From Deltaproteobacteria bacterium HGW-Deltaproteobacteria-18 (GTDB lineage Bacteria > Desulfobacterota > Desulfovibrionia > Desulfovibrionales > Desulfomicrobiaceae), in NCBI GenBank assembly GCA_002841885.1, contig PHBE01000017.1:1-64000 (forward strand): a stretch of 64,000 nt of DNA. The letters run 5' to 3'. Below are positions 1 to 8,197 of this stretch, in pieces (positions within the stretch are counted from its first letter, which is position 1; the number at the start of each line of letters is the position of its first letter). The notes beneath the pieces were generated by a model. That model was not told the origin of the DNA and made no database searches. It saw only the letters and a list, made by a program, of their open reading frames with translations. The translations under genes and the position numbers were made by a program.

Positions 1-28
1 TCTTCGTCATTCTCTGCTCCCTAATCAT

Positions 29-643
29 TTGCGTTTGAAGGGGTCGGGGCTAGCAGAGTTCCCACCTAAAGGCTTGTGCAAATTTCTGGGGCCACTTCTA
101 TCCAAGTTGGCAAACGGCGTCATCGATGCGGCGGGCATTCGTTTCCATTTCATGGCCAGCAACTACGTCCTTTTTTTGCAGCAGGAACTGCGGCAGCGTT
201 ACGAATACGCCCGTTCGGGACGGCCATTGCTGCCGCGTCACATCCCTGCCGACAGATTGGACCGAAGTGACGATTTCAACCAGGAACTGTTTGCCTACAT
301 GCGGCCCGTAACCCTGGCCGAACTGCTTGACCGGCATGTTTTGGAGCTTGTCAGCCGGAAGACGCTGGAGGATGAAATCGTACGGTTCTGCCGCGACACT
401 GTCCAACTGGACGAAATGGCCCGGCAGGAACAGGACGCTGAAAGAAGGGAGAAAGCATCCAAATCCTGCCATGCTCGGCGTTTTGAGACCCCGCTGGAGG
501 TTTCAAGGGTAATGGAGATGAAGGAAGGGCTACCCCCCGGATACATTCAGGTAGCTTGTGAGATTGAGGCGCAGGGGGCTCAGAGCGTGGCCGAGGACTT
601 CATGCGGCAGTGCGTGGCGCAGGAAAATTCAGCGTTCGCATAA
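29..643 (+). CDS. Hypothetical protein, possibly 5'-partial
   Basis: I do not recognise this 204-residue product. The first start-like codon is a TTG at 29, but there is no in-frame stop between it and the window edge, so the gene may begin outside the window. An internal ATG at 152 is an alternative start; neither has a convincing ribosome binding site. The middle is rich in charged residues (Arg, Glu, Asp) and looks helical; no membrane segment, signal peptide or catalytic motif is visible. It lies alone upstream of a terminator-like hairpin at 750-786. A remnant of a larger gene is possible. Confidence 0.45.
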   Translation: MRLKGSGLAEFPPKGLCKFLGPLLSKLANGVIDAAGIRFHFMASNYVLFLQQELRQRYEYARSGRPLLPRHIPADRLDRSDDFNQELFAYMRPVTLAELLDRHVLELVSRKTLEDEIVRFCRDTVQLDEMARQEQDAERREKASKSCHARRFETPLEVSRVMEMKEGLPPGYIQVACEIEAQGAQSVAEDFMRQCVAQENSAFA

Positions 644-749
644 CGGACGAAGAGCAGCCCGAATCCAGGCAAAAGCAGAGCCGTTTTGCATCACCACTAT
701 TGATTATACTCGCAACAGCCTTGAATCATGAAGAGCAATGGGAAAAGAG

Positions 750-786
750 CAGGCCCCGGTCCAGGATATGGACCGGGGCCTGTTTT
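750..786. terminator. Bidirectional rho-independent terminator
   Basis: A perfect 13-bp stem (750-762 with 770-782) closes a 7-nt loop. It is followed by TTTT on the plus strand; on the minus strand the stem runs into a CTCTTTTC tract. It lies 20 bp beyond the stop of the minus-strand aminotransferase, so it probably ends that operon and also serves the upstream plus-strand ORF. Confidence 0.75.
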
Positions 787-805
787 GTTTGGAAGGTCAG
801 GGGTT

Positions 806-1996
806 CTAGGACGCGTTCAGGAAATCCTTCATGCAGCGGCACAGCCGGGTGATGCCGGTGTCGATGGTTTGCTCCGAGGCGTTGGAGAAATTGAGGCGCA
901 GGGTGTTCTGGCCCGTGCCGTCGGTGTAGAAGGGCATGCCCGGCACAAAGGCGACCTTCTGTTCGATGGCCAGGTTGAAAAGGTCCATGCACGAGCCCTT
1001 GCCCTCGGGCAGTGTGACCCAGGAGAACATGCCGCCTTCGGGGCGGGTGAAGGTCACGCCTTCGGGGGCTTCCCGTTCCAGGGTCCGGACCATGGCCGCC
1101 GCCTGGGAGCCGTAGCAGGCGGTTATCTTGGCGATGTGTTCGTCGATGGAGTGTTTTTTGAGGTACTCGGCGATGACGAACTGGTTGAAGGTCGAGGAGT
1201 GCAGGTCCGCGGCCTGCTTGGCCTTGACCGCGAGGCGGATGATTTCCGGGGGCGCGACCATCCAGCCGAGGCGAAAGCCCGGCACCGTGATCTTGGAGAA
1301 GCTGCCGAGCATGATGCTGCGACCGCCGGTATGGGCGAATACGGGCTTGTGGTGTTCGCCGCAGAAACGCAGTTCGCCGTAGGGGTCGTCCTCGATGAAG
1401 AGGGTTTCGGGATACTTTTGCAGCAGCTTGCCGAGCTCCTCGCGTTTGGCCCTGGAGTAGGTCAGGCCCGAGGGGTTCTGGAAGTTGGGCACGGCGTAGA
1501 AGAGCTTGGGTTGGCCCGTGGCAAGCAGGGCTTCGACCTGCGCCAGATTGGGGCCGTCGGCCTCCAAATCCACGGTGACGAAGCGTGGCTCGAACATGGT
1601 GAAAGCCTGGATGGTGCCCAGGTAGCTCGGTCTTTCCAGGATGACCTCGTCGTCCTTTTCAATGAAGAGCTTGCCCAAAAGATCGAGACACTGCTGGGAG
1701 CCGGTGGTGATCAGCACCTGATCCGGGTCCACGCTCACGCCGTGACGGGAGTAGCGGTTTGCGATCCAGGCCCTGAGCTCGGCGTGGCCTTCCGTGGTCG
1801 AGTACTGCAGGGCGCGCGCTCCGGACGTGGCCAGGGTTTCGCGGGCGGCTTCCTGCAGGGCCTCAATGGGAAAAAGGCTCGGGTTGGGAAGTCCGCCGGC
1901 AAAGGAGGTGATGCTCGGGTCCTGGGTGACTTTGAGTATCTCGCGAATGAATGATTTCGGAGTGTTCTGGATGCGGTTGGTGAATCGAAAACTCAT
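806..1996 (-). CDS. PLP-dependent aminotransferase, class I/II (2-aminoadipate transaminase/LysN-like)
   Basis: A 396-residue fold-type I aminotransferase. Visible family motifs are the N-terminal FAGGLPNP stretch, the NFQNPSG motif near residue 171, the EDDPYGELR motif near 202 and the PLP-binding lysine K235 in GSFSKITVPGFRLGW. These resemble the LysN/ARO8-like subgroup acting on 2-aminoadipate or branched and aromatic amino acids; the substrate cannot be fixed from sequence. The ATG at 1996 follows a strong AAGGAGG site. It sits 21 bp downstream of azlD on the same strand, so it is probably the last gene of an azlC-azlD-aminotransferase operon, consistent with linked metabolism and export of an amino acid. 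Confidence 0.88.
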   Translation of the reverse strand: MSFRFTNRIQNTPKSFIREILKVTQDPSITSFAGGLPNPSLFPIEALQEAARETLATSGARALQYSTTEGHAELRAWIANRYSRHGVSVDPDQVLITTGSQQCLDLLGKLFIEKDDEVILERPSYLGTIQAFTMFEPRFVTVDLEADGPNLAQVEALLATGQPKLFYAVPNFQNPSGLTYSRAKREELGKLLQKYPETLFIEDDPYGELRFCGEHHKPVFAHTGGRSIMLGSFSKITVPGFRLGWMVAPPEIIRLAVKAKQAADLHSSTFNQFVIAEYLKKHSIDEHIAKITACYGSQAAAMVRTLEREAPEGVTFTRPEGGMFSWVTLPEGKGSCMDLFNLAIEQKVAFVPGMPFYTDGTGQNTLRLNFSNASEQTIDTGITRLCRCMKDFLNAS

Positions 1997-2017
1997 GTTG
2001 CCTCCTTGAGGCCGGTG

Positions 2018-2344
2018 TTATGCTAAAAATAATCTGCCCAGTGCCACGCAGCCCATGCCGGTGACGATGGCGCCGACAAAGCTCTTTGTTTTCCAGCACA
2101 CCGCGAAGGTCGGGATGGCCGCCCACAGAAAGATGTTTTCAGCGGAGAAATCAAGCCCTTTTTCCGTTACGACAAGCGACGGCAGCAGCATGGCCGAAAG
2201 CACCGCCACGGGGATGAAGCCCAGCCAGCGCACAACGGAATCGGGCAGGGTGCGCTGCGCCAGGGCCAGGAGCGGCAGGGCGCGCGGGACATAGGTCACG
2301 GCCATCATGCCGAGAATGGTCAGGAAGATTGTCTGCTGGTCCAT
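2018..2344 (-). CDS. azlD: AzlD family branched-chain amino acid export subunit
   Basis: A small 108-residue integral membrane protein with about four hydrophobic segments and the early YVPRALPLL stretch typical of AzlD. It overlaps the 3' end of azlC by 25 bp, the usual tight arrangement. AzlC and AzlD together form a branched-chain amino acid (and azaleucine) exporter in the inner membrane. The following aminotransferase gene is probably cotranscribed. Confidence 0.88.
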   Translation of the reverse strand: MDQQTIFLTILGMMAVTYVPRALPLLALAQRTLPDSVVRWLGFIPVAVLSAMLLPSLVVTEKGLDFSAENIFLWAAIPTFAVCWKTKSFVGAIVTGMGCVALGRLFLA

Positions 2345-3042
2345 GCGTGAACTCCAAGGCCAATGGTTGCGGCGATGATGGTCGCGGCCAGGACATGACT
2401 CTGGTCAAGGCCCGCGAGCATGAGGACTGTGGACAGGACGCCCGCGATGACGGCCACGGCGAGGTGCTGCCGCGACTTGAGCTGACCCAGCAGCAGCGCG
2501 ATGAACATGGCCGGCAGGGCGTAATCAAGGCCGATGGGCCGGATGTCGGTGATGAGCGTGCTTGCGGCCAGGCCAAGGACAGTCCCGCCGACCCAGGCGC
2601 TCTGGGCGATGACGTTGATGCCGAAGGTCTCACCCGGTCCGGTCTCGCTTTTTGCGAAGCGTCCGACATGCAGGGCAAAGGTTTCGTCCGTCAGCTGATA
2701 GGAGAAGAGGCCCAGGCGCGATTTGCTCCAGCCTCGCAGATAGGGGGCCAGGGCCGCCGACATGAGCAGGTGGCGCAGATTGACGACAAAAGTCGTGGCC
2801 ACGATAGCCAGAGGTGCGGCTTTGGCCGCAAACAGGCCGACCGCGATGAGCTGGGCCGAACCGGCAAAGACCAGCAGGCTCATGAGAACGGTGTTGATGC
2901 CCGAAAGACCGGATTTCTGGGCCAGAACGCCATAGGCAAAGCCTACTGGCACGTAGCCCAGGATGATGGGCAGGGTCTGCCTGAATGCCGAGACCAGCGT
3001 GGATTCGGTCCGGCCGGCGGTGGAAAGGGTGTCGCAGTTCAT
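2320..3042 (-). CDS. azlC: AzlC family branched-chain amino acid exporter
   Basis: A 240-residue polytopic membrane protein. The segment with GYVPVGFAYGVLA near residue 35, followed by FAGSAQLIAVGL and the NLRHLLMSAAL motif, is characteristic of AzlC/YgaZ permeases. It is the first gene of the minus-strand azlC-azlD-aminotransferase operon. It is transcribed away from a MocR-type regulator gene, and repeated heptamers in the shared upstream region suggest control by that regulator. Confidence 0.9.
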   Translation of the reverse strand: MNCDTLSTAGRTESTLVSAFRQTLPIILGYVPVGFAYGVLAQKSGLSGINTVLMSLLVFAGSAQLIAVGLFAAKAAPLAIVATTFVVNLRHLLMSAALAPYLRGWSKSRLGLFSYQLTDETFALHVGRFAKSETGPGETFGINVIAQSAWVGGTVLGLAASTLITDIRPIGLDYALPAMFIALLLGQLKSRQHLAVAVIAGVLSTVLMLAGLDQSHVLAATIIAATIGLGVHAWTSRQSS

Positions 3043-3079
3043 AATCGATTATCCTCGTACGGCTCAACCTAGTCAAAAA

Positions 3080-3151
3080 CTGTTTGCAGTACAGATACAG
3101 TTTGCATAAATTTAAACCATAACAGATTGGAGGGGCGCCGGGCTGCAAACT
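3080..3151. promoter_or_regulatory. Candidate MocR operator: direct and inverted GTTTGCA repeats
   Basis: CTGTTTGCA at 3080-3088 and CAGTTTGCA at 3098-3106 form a direct repeat with an 18-bp period, close to two helical turns. A third copy in inverted orientation (TGCAAACT) is at 3144-3151. They lie just upstream of azlC in the region shared with a divergent MocR-type gene. MocR-family regulators commonly bind spaced direct repeats, so the assignment is plausible but inferred. Confidence 0.45.
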
Positions 3152-3242
3152 GGGGATGAGATGGTGGCACGGAGGTCCGTTCAGGGCAAGGTCGAAAGGT
3201 TGGGGCCGGAGACAGCTTTTTATCTGACGTCGGATGGGGGGG

Positions 3243-3412
3243 TGGCTGGTGTCGGGGGTGGCGGTCCGCCGGAACTCCCTCGCCGGCCTCGTAGAGACGA
3301 TCCATTGCGTGCAGCGCGTTCAGGCGGCGGATCGGCCGGTAAGGCAATGGTTCGTCAAACGATGCCTGGCTCGGTCAGACAGCCGACGGACCGCCACCCC
3401 CGACACCAGCCA
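3243..3412. repeat. 170-bp imperfect palindrome (MITE-like or structured-RNA element)
   Basis: A perfect 26-bp inverted repeat (3243-3268 with 3387-3412) encloses a second inverted repeat of 13 bp with one mismatch (3296-3308 with 3344-3356) around a 35-nt loop. The intervening arms also show partial pairing. The whole element could form one long hairpin in RNA or a cruciform in DNA. No target-site duplication, transposase or poly-U tail is visible. It fills most of the azlC-MocR intergenic region, which otherwise holds only the heptamer repeats. Confidence 0.8.
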
Positions 3413-3570
3413 AACCCTGCGGTATCTCTGTGAATGTAAAGGCAGAAATCCATGTTTTGGATCGTAAGCGCCCGATGCCTCCGATTTCGGAAAAAGCCCT
3501 GCGCGATAACCTGAAACGCAGTCACGACGGGAACAGCCCCGCTTACCGTGCCATGCGAGAGGCCTTTACC

Positions 3571-4995
3571 ATGGAAGATTTCAGATACCGTCAGATCGAG
3601 CAGAACCTCATGCAGCAGATCGCCTCGGGAACCCTTGGTCCCGGGGCCAGGCTGCCTTCCCTGCGTCATGTCAGCCTGCGTAGCCGGGTGGCGGTGAGCA
3701 CTGTGCTGCAGGCCTACGCCGAACTGGAACGCAAGGGGGTCATCGAGTCGCGGCCCAGATCCGGTTTTTTCGTGCGGCGCGACGCTCGGCAACTGCCTCC
3801 TCCCCCGCGCAATCCCCGGCCCGTTCTCCGGCCCCACACCGTCAACCGCAGCCAGCTCATTTCCGCCGTGCTCGAGACCGTGGGCGACCGGGAGCTTCTG
3901 CCTCTGGGTATCAACTGCCCTTCCGAGGAACTGCTGCCTTACCGCGAACTGGCCAAGGTGGCGGCCCGTTTGTCGCGGGAAGATCCCAAGCGGCAGGTCA
4001 GCTATCTGCCCGTGGAAGGCAGCCTCGAGCTGCGCCGCCAGCTGTCCCTGCGAGCGGCCCAGGCGGGGCTTGCCGTGCGGCCCGAGGAGATCATCATCAC
4101 CTGCGGGGCGCTCGAAGCCCTGCATGTGGCCGTGCGCAGTCTGGTGCGGCCCGGCGACAACGTGCTCATCCAGGCCCCGTCCTATTTCTGTTTTCAGCAG
4201 CTTCTGGAGAATCAGGGCGTGCGCTCCATCGAGATTCCCTCCCATCCACGGCACGGGGTGGACCCAGCCGACGTGGAACGGGCCCTGGAGCGGTTCGACA
4301 TCAGCGCTTGCATCTTTACCCCCAATTTCAACAATCCCGACGGGTCCCTGACTTCGGACAGCGCCAAGCGGGAAATAGTGGAGCTTCTGGCCAGACGGGA
4401 GATCCCGCTTATCGAGGACGATGTCGCCGGGGATCTGCATTTCGGTCCGGTCCGGCCTTCGGTCTTCAAGATGTATGATGACCTGGGGCTGGTCATCCTC
4501 TGTTCGTCCCTGTCCAAGACGCTGTGCCCTGGCTACCGCATCGGCTGGATCATGCCGGGCCGGTTTTATCGTGAGGCCTATGAGGTCAAGGCCACCACCA
4601 ACGTTTGCTCCGCGACTCTCACCCAGGAAGCCGTTGGCGCCTATTTGCGCGAGGGCCGCTATGATCGGCACCTGCGTGGTCTGCGCCGGGCCTTGCAGCA
4701 GCAGACGCAGTCCATGCAGCTGCACGTGAGCCGCACCTTCCCGGAAGGCACGCGGGTCGGCAGGCCGGAGGGCGGGGGAGTCTTGTGGGTGGAACTGCCC
4801 GGGGGCGTGGACTCGGTGGAGCTCATGTATCGGGCCAGGGAAGCGGGCATCAGCATCGCCCCCGGCACCATCTTTTCGACCCAGGACCGTTTTTCCGGAC
4901 ACGTACGTCTCAACTCCGGCAATCCCTGGACCGTTGAGCTGGCTGAAGGGATAGAGCGTCTGGGCGACCTGGTGGCCGAGATGGTTGGCGCATGA
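3571..4995 (+). CDS. MocR family regulator (GntR helix-turn-helix fused to aminotransferase domain)
   Basis: About 474 residues from the ATG at 3571. A GntR-type winged helix-turn-helix occupies roughly residues 1-70 (RYRQIEQNLMQQIASG, LPSLRHVSL, AYAELERKGV), followed by a proline-rich linker and a class I aminotransferase-like domain with the PLP lysine near residue 316 in SSLSKTLCPGYRIGW. The reading frame is open back to a GTG at 3430, but the ATG at 3571 has a GAGAGG site 8 nt upstream and starts just before the DNA-binding domain, as in the family. It is divergent from the azlC operon and followed 10 bp later by a radical SAM gene; it probably regulates one or both. Confidence 0.88.
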   Translation: MEDFRYRQIEQNLMQQIASGTLGPGARLPSLRHVSLRSRVAVSTVLQAYAELERKGVIESRPRSGFFVRRDARQLPPPPRNPRPVLRPHTVNRSQLISAVLETVGDRELLPLGINCPSEELLPYRELAKVAARLSREDPKRQVSYLPVEGSLELRRQLSLRAAQAGLAVRPEEIIITCGALEALHVAVRSLVRPGDNVLIQAPSYFCFQQLLENQGVRSIEIPSHPRHGVDPADVERALERFDISACIFTPNFNNPDGSLTSDSAKREIVELLARREIPLIEDDVAGDLHFGPVRPSVFKMYDDLGLVILCSSLSKTLCPGYRIGWIMPGRFYREAYEVKATTNVCSATLTQEAVGAYLREGRYDRHLRGLRRALQQQTQSMQLHVSRTFPEGTRVGRPEGGGVLWVELPGGVDSVELMYRAREAGISIAPGTIFSTQDRFSGHVRLNSGNPWTVELAEGIERLGDLVAEMVGA

Positions 4996-5004
4996 GGGGG
5001 GCGT

Positions 5005-6357
5005 GTGTCATTTTGGGATATTGACGAGGCTTCTTTGCTGGCCGAGGAAACCCCCATGTCAATGAACCCGCCGCTTTTTCCGCGCAAACTTTATGTGGAG
5101 CCGGCCACCCTGTGCAATCTGGGCTGCGCCATGTGCGTCAAACATTCCGCAGGCTGGGACTGCGAGGACGCGCTCATGGCGAGGCGCACCTTCGAGGCAC
5201 TGGCCCCTCTTTTTCCCCATCTGGATACACTCAACCTGAACGGCATCGGCGAATCCCTGATGCACCCGGAGTTGGCCGCGTTCATCGCCTTTGCCCGGGC
5301 TGGGGTGCCTGATGACTGCGTTATCGGCTTTCAGTCCAACGGCATGCTCCTGACCAGAGCCTTGGCCGGAGAGTTCATGGATGCGGGGCTCGACAGGATC
5401 TGTTTTTCCGTGGATTCACCGGATGCGGATCAGCTGGAACGCTTTCGGGCCGGGTCGGAGCTTGGCCAGGTCGGTCAGGCCTTCGATCTGATGCGCGGGG
5501 CAGCCTCGCGTCCGGGCGCGCGGCCTTTGTCCCTGGGTGCTGAAACCGTGATCAGCGTCCAGAATTATGCCAGTCTCCCGGACATGGTTTCCTGGTGCGC
5601 GGATCGCGGCGTCGATTTTGTCATTGTGTCCCATGTACTGCCCTACAACGCTTCCGATGCCCCGCAGAGTCTGTACGTGCCATTATCGCAGCGTTGCCTG
5701 GATTTTTATCACGAATGGGCAAAGGTCTTTGCTGCGGAAGGGCTGGACGTCTCGCATTCGTATACTTCCTTCTACGCGGTTTTCCGCACCCCGGAGCAGC
5801 AGCGGCTGGTCGACATCATCCTGGCCATGAAGGATGACGCGCAAGGGCGCGGGCTGCAGTTCAGCCTGCCCAACACCATGAACGTCGATTTTGAACGATT
5901 GGCGCGGGTGCGTGAGACATTTGCCCACGCCATGGATATCGCGCAGGCGCGGGGTGTTCGTCTTGACCTGCCCGAGATAGCCGCGCGAGAGCCCAGGGAA
6001 TGCGCATTTGTTCAAAATCCAAGCCTGTTTGTGGCCTATGATGGGGCGCTGACCCCCTGCTATTACCTTTGGCACAGCTATTCGGCCTGGCTGCTTGGCT
6101 CCGAGGTGCGCGTCAGGCAGCGTGTTTTCGGGCGTGTGCCGAAAGACGACCCGTTGCAGGTTTGGCGCTCCGGTGATTTTGTCCGTTTCAGGGACGAGGC
6201 CGTGCTTGAGGAGTATGCCCGCTGCGCCGACTGCAGCGTGGCCCCGTGCGACCATGTGCAGGGTTTCCCCGCGCCTTTCGACAGGGACTGCTATGGCCGG
6301 ACGGTGCCCTGCGGGGTCTGTCCCTGGTCCGGTGGCGGGTTTGCCTGTCTGCGATAA
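5005..6357 (+). CDS. Radical SAM protein with SPASM-type C-terminal cysteine region
   Basis: A 450-residue protein. The radical SAM cluster motif CNLGCAMC (C37, C41, C44, spacing CX3CX2C) follows a YVEPATLCNL stretch. The C-terminal third carries many cysteines (CAFV, PCYY, CADCSVAPC, CGVCPW, CLR), typical of auxiliary iron-sulfur clusters of SPASM proteins. GTG at 5005 follows a G-rich ribosome site; ATG codons at 5056 and 5062 are alternatives. It lies 10 bp after the MocR gene and is probably cotranscribed. Substrate is unknown: SPASM enzymes act on peptides, tungsten or molybdenum cofactor precursors, or other targets. No short peptide substrate gene was recognised nearby. Confidence 0.85.
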   Translation: MSFWDIDEASLLAEETPMSMNPPLFPRKLYVEPATLCNLGCAMCVKHSAGWDCEDALMARRTFEALAPLFPHLDTLNLNGIGESLMHPELAAFIAFARAGVPDDCVIGFQSNGMLLTRALAGEFMDAGLDRICFSVDSPDADQLERFRAGSELGQVGQAFDLMRGAASRPGARPLSLGAETVISVQNYASLPDMVSWCADRGVDFVIVSHVLPYNASDAPQSLYVPLSQRCLDFYHEWAKVFAAEGLDVSHSYTSFYAVFRTPEQQRLVDIILAMKDDAQGRGLQFSLPNTMNVDFERLARVRETFAHAMDIAQARGVRLDLPEIAAREPRECAFVQNPSLFVAYDGALTPCYYLWHSYSAWLLGSEVRVRQRVFGRVPKDDPLQVWRSGDFVRFRDEAVLEEYARCADCSVAPCDHVQGFPAPFDRDCYGRTVPCGVCPWSGGGFACLR

Positions 6358-6385
6358 AAAAAGGGAGGCGCTGGTGGCCTCCCTT
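6355..6385 (-). terminator. Terminator of the amt-PII operon
   Basis: Stem 6361-6369 with 6377-6385 (9 bp, 7-nt loop), followed on the minus strand by a run of Ts (complement of the A run at 6355-6360). It lies about 75 bp after the PII stop and right at the end of the convergent radical SAM gene. Confidence 0.8.
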
Positions 6386-6459
6386 CGGTGTCGTACGTCG
6401 TACCTGCGTTCGCTGGCTTTTTTCGCTGACGCAGCAGATTGCCGTTTTGGGGCGGTCTG

Positions 6460-6801
6460 CTAGCCCATGGCTGCGGGTCCGGTCTCCTGGGTGCGGATGC
6501 GGATGGCGGCCGCGCATTCCAGCACGAAGATCACTCCGTCTCCTTCCTTGCCGGTTCTGGCTCCGGTATTGATAGCCTCCACAGCCTGTTCGGCAAAATC
6601 GTCGTTGACTCCGATTTCGAGCCTCAATTTTTTCAGCAGGTTCACTTCCATGACCACGCCGCGGTATGTTTCGGTGAATCCTTTCTGGCGTCCGCTGCCG
6701 AGCACGTTGGTGACGGACATGTTGTAGATTTTCTTGGCGTACAGCTCTTGCTTGACTGCGTTCAGGCACTCGGGCCGGATATATGCTACTACGAGTTTCA
6801 T
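6460..6801 (-). CDS. PII family nitrogen regulator lacking the uridylylation tyrosine
   Basis: A 113-residue PII signal protein with the conserved frame GSGRQKGFTETYRG and the C-terminal GDGVIFV...IRIRT. In the T-loop, position 51, the tyrosine uridylylated in enteric GlnB/GlnK, is methionine (YRGVVMEVNLL instead of YRGAEY). It therefore cannot be uridylylated there. It follows amt by 13 bp on the same strand, so it probably gates or senses that ammonium channel, as GlnK does with AmtB, through ligand binding alone. A canonical PII is encoded at 10109-10447. Confidence 0.9.
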   Translation of the reverse strand: MKLVVAYIRPECLNAVKQELYAKKIYNMSVTNVLGSGRQKGFTETYRGVVMEVNLLKKLRLEIGVNDDFAEQAVEAINTGARTGKEGDGVIFVLECAAAIRIRTQETGPAAMG

Positions 6802-6814
6802 GGCGTTATCCCTC

Positions 6815-8197
6815 TTATTCGTTGGTGAAGATCTGGAAGCCGTTGTAGGATTCCATGCCGTGTTCGGTGATGTCGAGACCCTTGAGTTCTTCTTCCTGGG
6901 TGACGCGTACGCCGAGGGTCATCTTCAGGATGGTGAAAAGGGCCAGGCCCGCTCCGAAAGCCCAGGCAAAGACCGCTGCCGCGCCGATGACCTGCGTGAC
7001 GAGGATTTCACTGCCGCCTCCGTAAAAGATGCCCACGTTGTCGCCGTAGCCGGGTGCCGCGAAGAAGCCCACCGCGATGGTTCCGAATACGCCGCAGACG
7101 CCGTGCACGGAGGAGGCGCCGACCGGATCGTCGATCTTGAGGACCTGATCGATGAACTCGATGGAGATGACGACCAGGACGCCGGCCAGCAGGCCGATGA
7201 TCAGCGAGCCTACGGGAGAAACTTCGTAACATCCGGCGGTGATGGCCACCAGGCCGGCCAGCGCGCCGTTCAGGGACATGGATGTGTCAGGCTTGCCGTG
7301 TTTGATCCAGGCGAAGATCATGGCGCCAAGAGCACCAGTGCAGGCCGCCATTGCGGTGTTGACCGCGATATAGCCGATGGTGCCGTCAACGGTGGTGGTG
7401 CTGCCGGGGTTGAAGCCGAACCAACCGAACCAGAGGATGAACACGCCAAGCCCGGCCAGGGGGATGTTGTGCCCGGGAATGGCTTTGGCCTTGCCGTCAG
7501 CGGTGTACTTGCCCAGACGGGGTCCGACCACGATCGCACCGGCCAGGGCTACCCAGCCACCAACGGAGTGAACCACGGTGGAGCCGGCAAAGTCGATGAA
7601 TCCCATTCCTTCGAGCCAGCCCGCGCCGAGCGCGTCCCCGCCCCAGAGGCTTGCCCAGGCCCAGTGCCCCGAGATCGGATAGATGAGTGCCGTGACCGCT
7701 ATGCTGACGATGATGTAGGCCGAAAATTTTGTCCGCTCGGCAATGCCGCCGGAAATGATTGTCGCCGCCGTGGCCGCGAACACGGACTGGAAGAACAGGA
7801 AGGTCAGGTCCCACTGTCCGCCTGCGGTGGTCGGATCGACCCCGGCCAGGGCAAAGCCGCTGGAACCGAAGAATCCCGAAATGTCCTGTCCGAACATGAT
7901 GCCGAAGCCGAGCAGGAAAAATACCGGCACGCCGGCGGCAAAATCGAGCAGGTTTTTCATGAGGATGTTTCCGGCGTTTTTGGCGCGGGAAAAGCCCATT
8001 TCAACCAGGGCGAATCCAGGCTGCATGAACATGACCAGGATGGCCGCGATCAGTGTCCAGAGCAGATTGCCATGCTCCTGCGAGAGCGCTTCGCCTTCGG
8101 CAAAGGCCATGACCGGGGTGAAAGTTGCAAGCAATAGGGTCAAGGCCCAGACTTTTGGTCTGAGCAGGGCGGTTGTTTGTTTTTTCTCTTCGAACAT
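6815..8197 (-). CDS. amt: Ammonium transporter with N-terminal signal-like segment
   Basis: About 460 residues. An N-terminal hydrophobic stretch ending MAFAEGE looks like a cleavable signal sequence, followed by an Amt/Rh channel: FMQPGFALVEMGFSRAKN, the first pore histidine in STVVHSVGGW and the second in SVHGVCGVFGT. The reading frame extends to 8233, but ATG at 8197 has GGAGGT close upstream and is preferred. It is an inner-membrane ammonium channel, first gene of an amt-PII operon. It is divergent from a second amt-PII pair. I found no convincing sigma-54 site on this side. Confidence 0.93.
   Translation of the reverse strand: MFEEKKQTTALLRPKVWALTLLLATFTPVMAFAEGEALSQEHGNLLWTLIAAILVMFMQPGFALVEMGFSRAKNAGNILMKNLLDFAAGVPVFFLLGFGIMFGQDISGFFGSSGFALAGVDPTTAGGQWDLTFLFFQSVFAATAATIISGGIAERTKFSAYIIVSIAVTALIYPISGHWAWASLWGGDALGAGWLEGMGFIDFAGSTVVHSVGGWVALAGAIVVGPRLGKYTADGKAKAIPGHNIPLAGLGVFILWFGWFGFNPGSTTTVDGTIGYIAVNTAMAACTGALGAMIFAWIKHGKPDTSMSLNGALAGLVAITAGCYEVSPVGSLIIGLLAGVLVVISIEFIDQVLKIDDPVGASSVHGVCGVFGTIAVGFFAAPGYGDNVGIFYGGGSEILVTQVIGAAAVFAWAFGAGLALFTILKMTLGVRVTQEEELKGLDITEHGMESYNGFQIFTNE

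Noticed and set aside
3161-3433. Short open frames inside the long palindrome
   Set aside because: Low-complexity Gly/Pro/Arg products from the palindrome, no SD; treated as non-coding.
3355-4902. 515-residue minus-strand open frame antisense to the MocR gene
   Set aside because: GC-rich mirror frame; the sense strand shows the helix-turn-helix and PLP motifs.
6734-8137. 467-residue plus-strand open frame antisense to amt
   Set aside because: Mirror frame of a membrane channel; no independent evidence.
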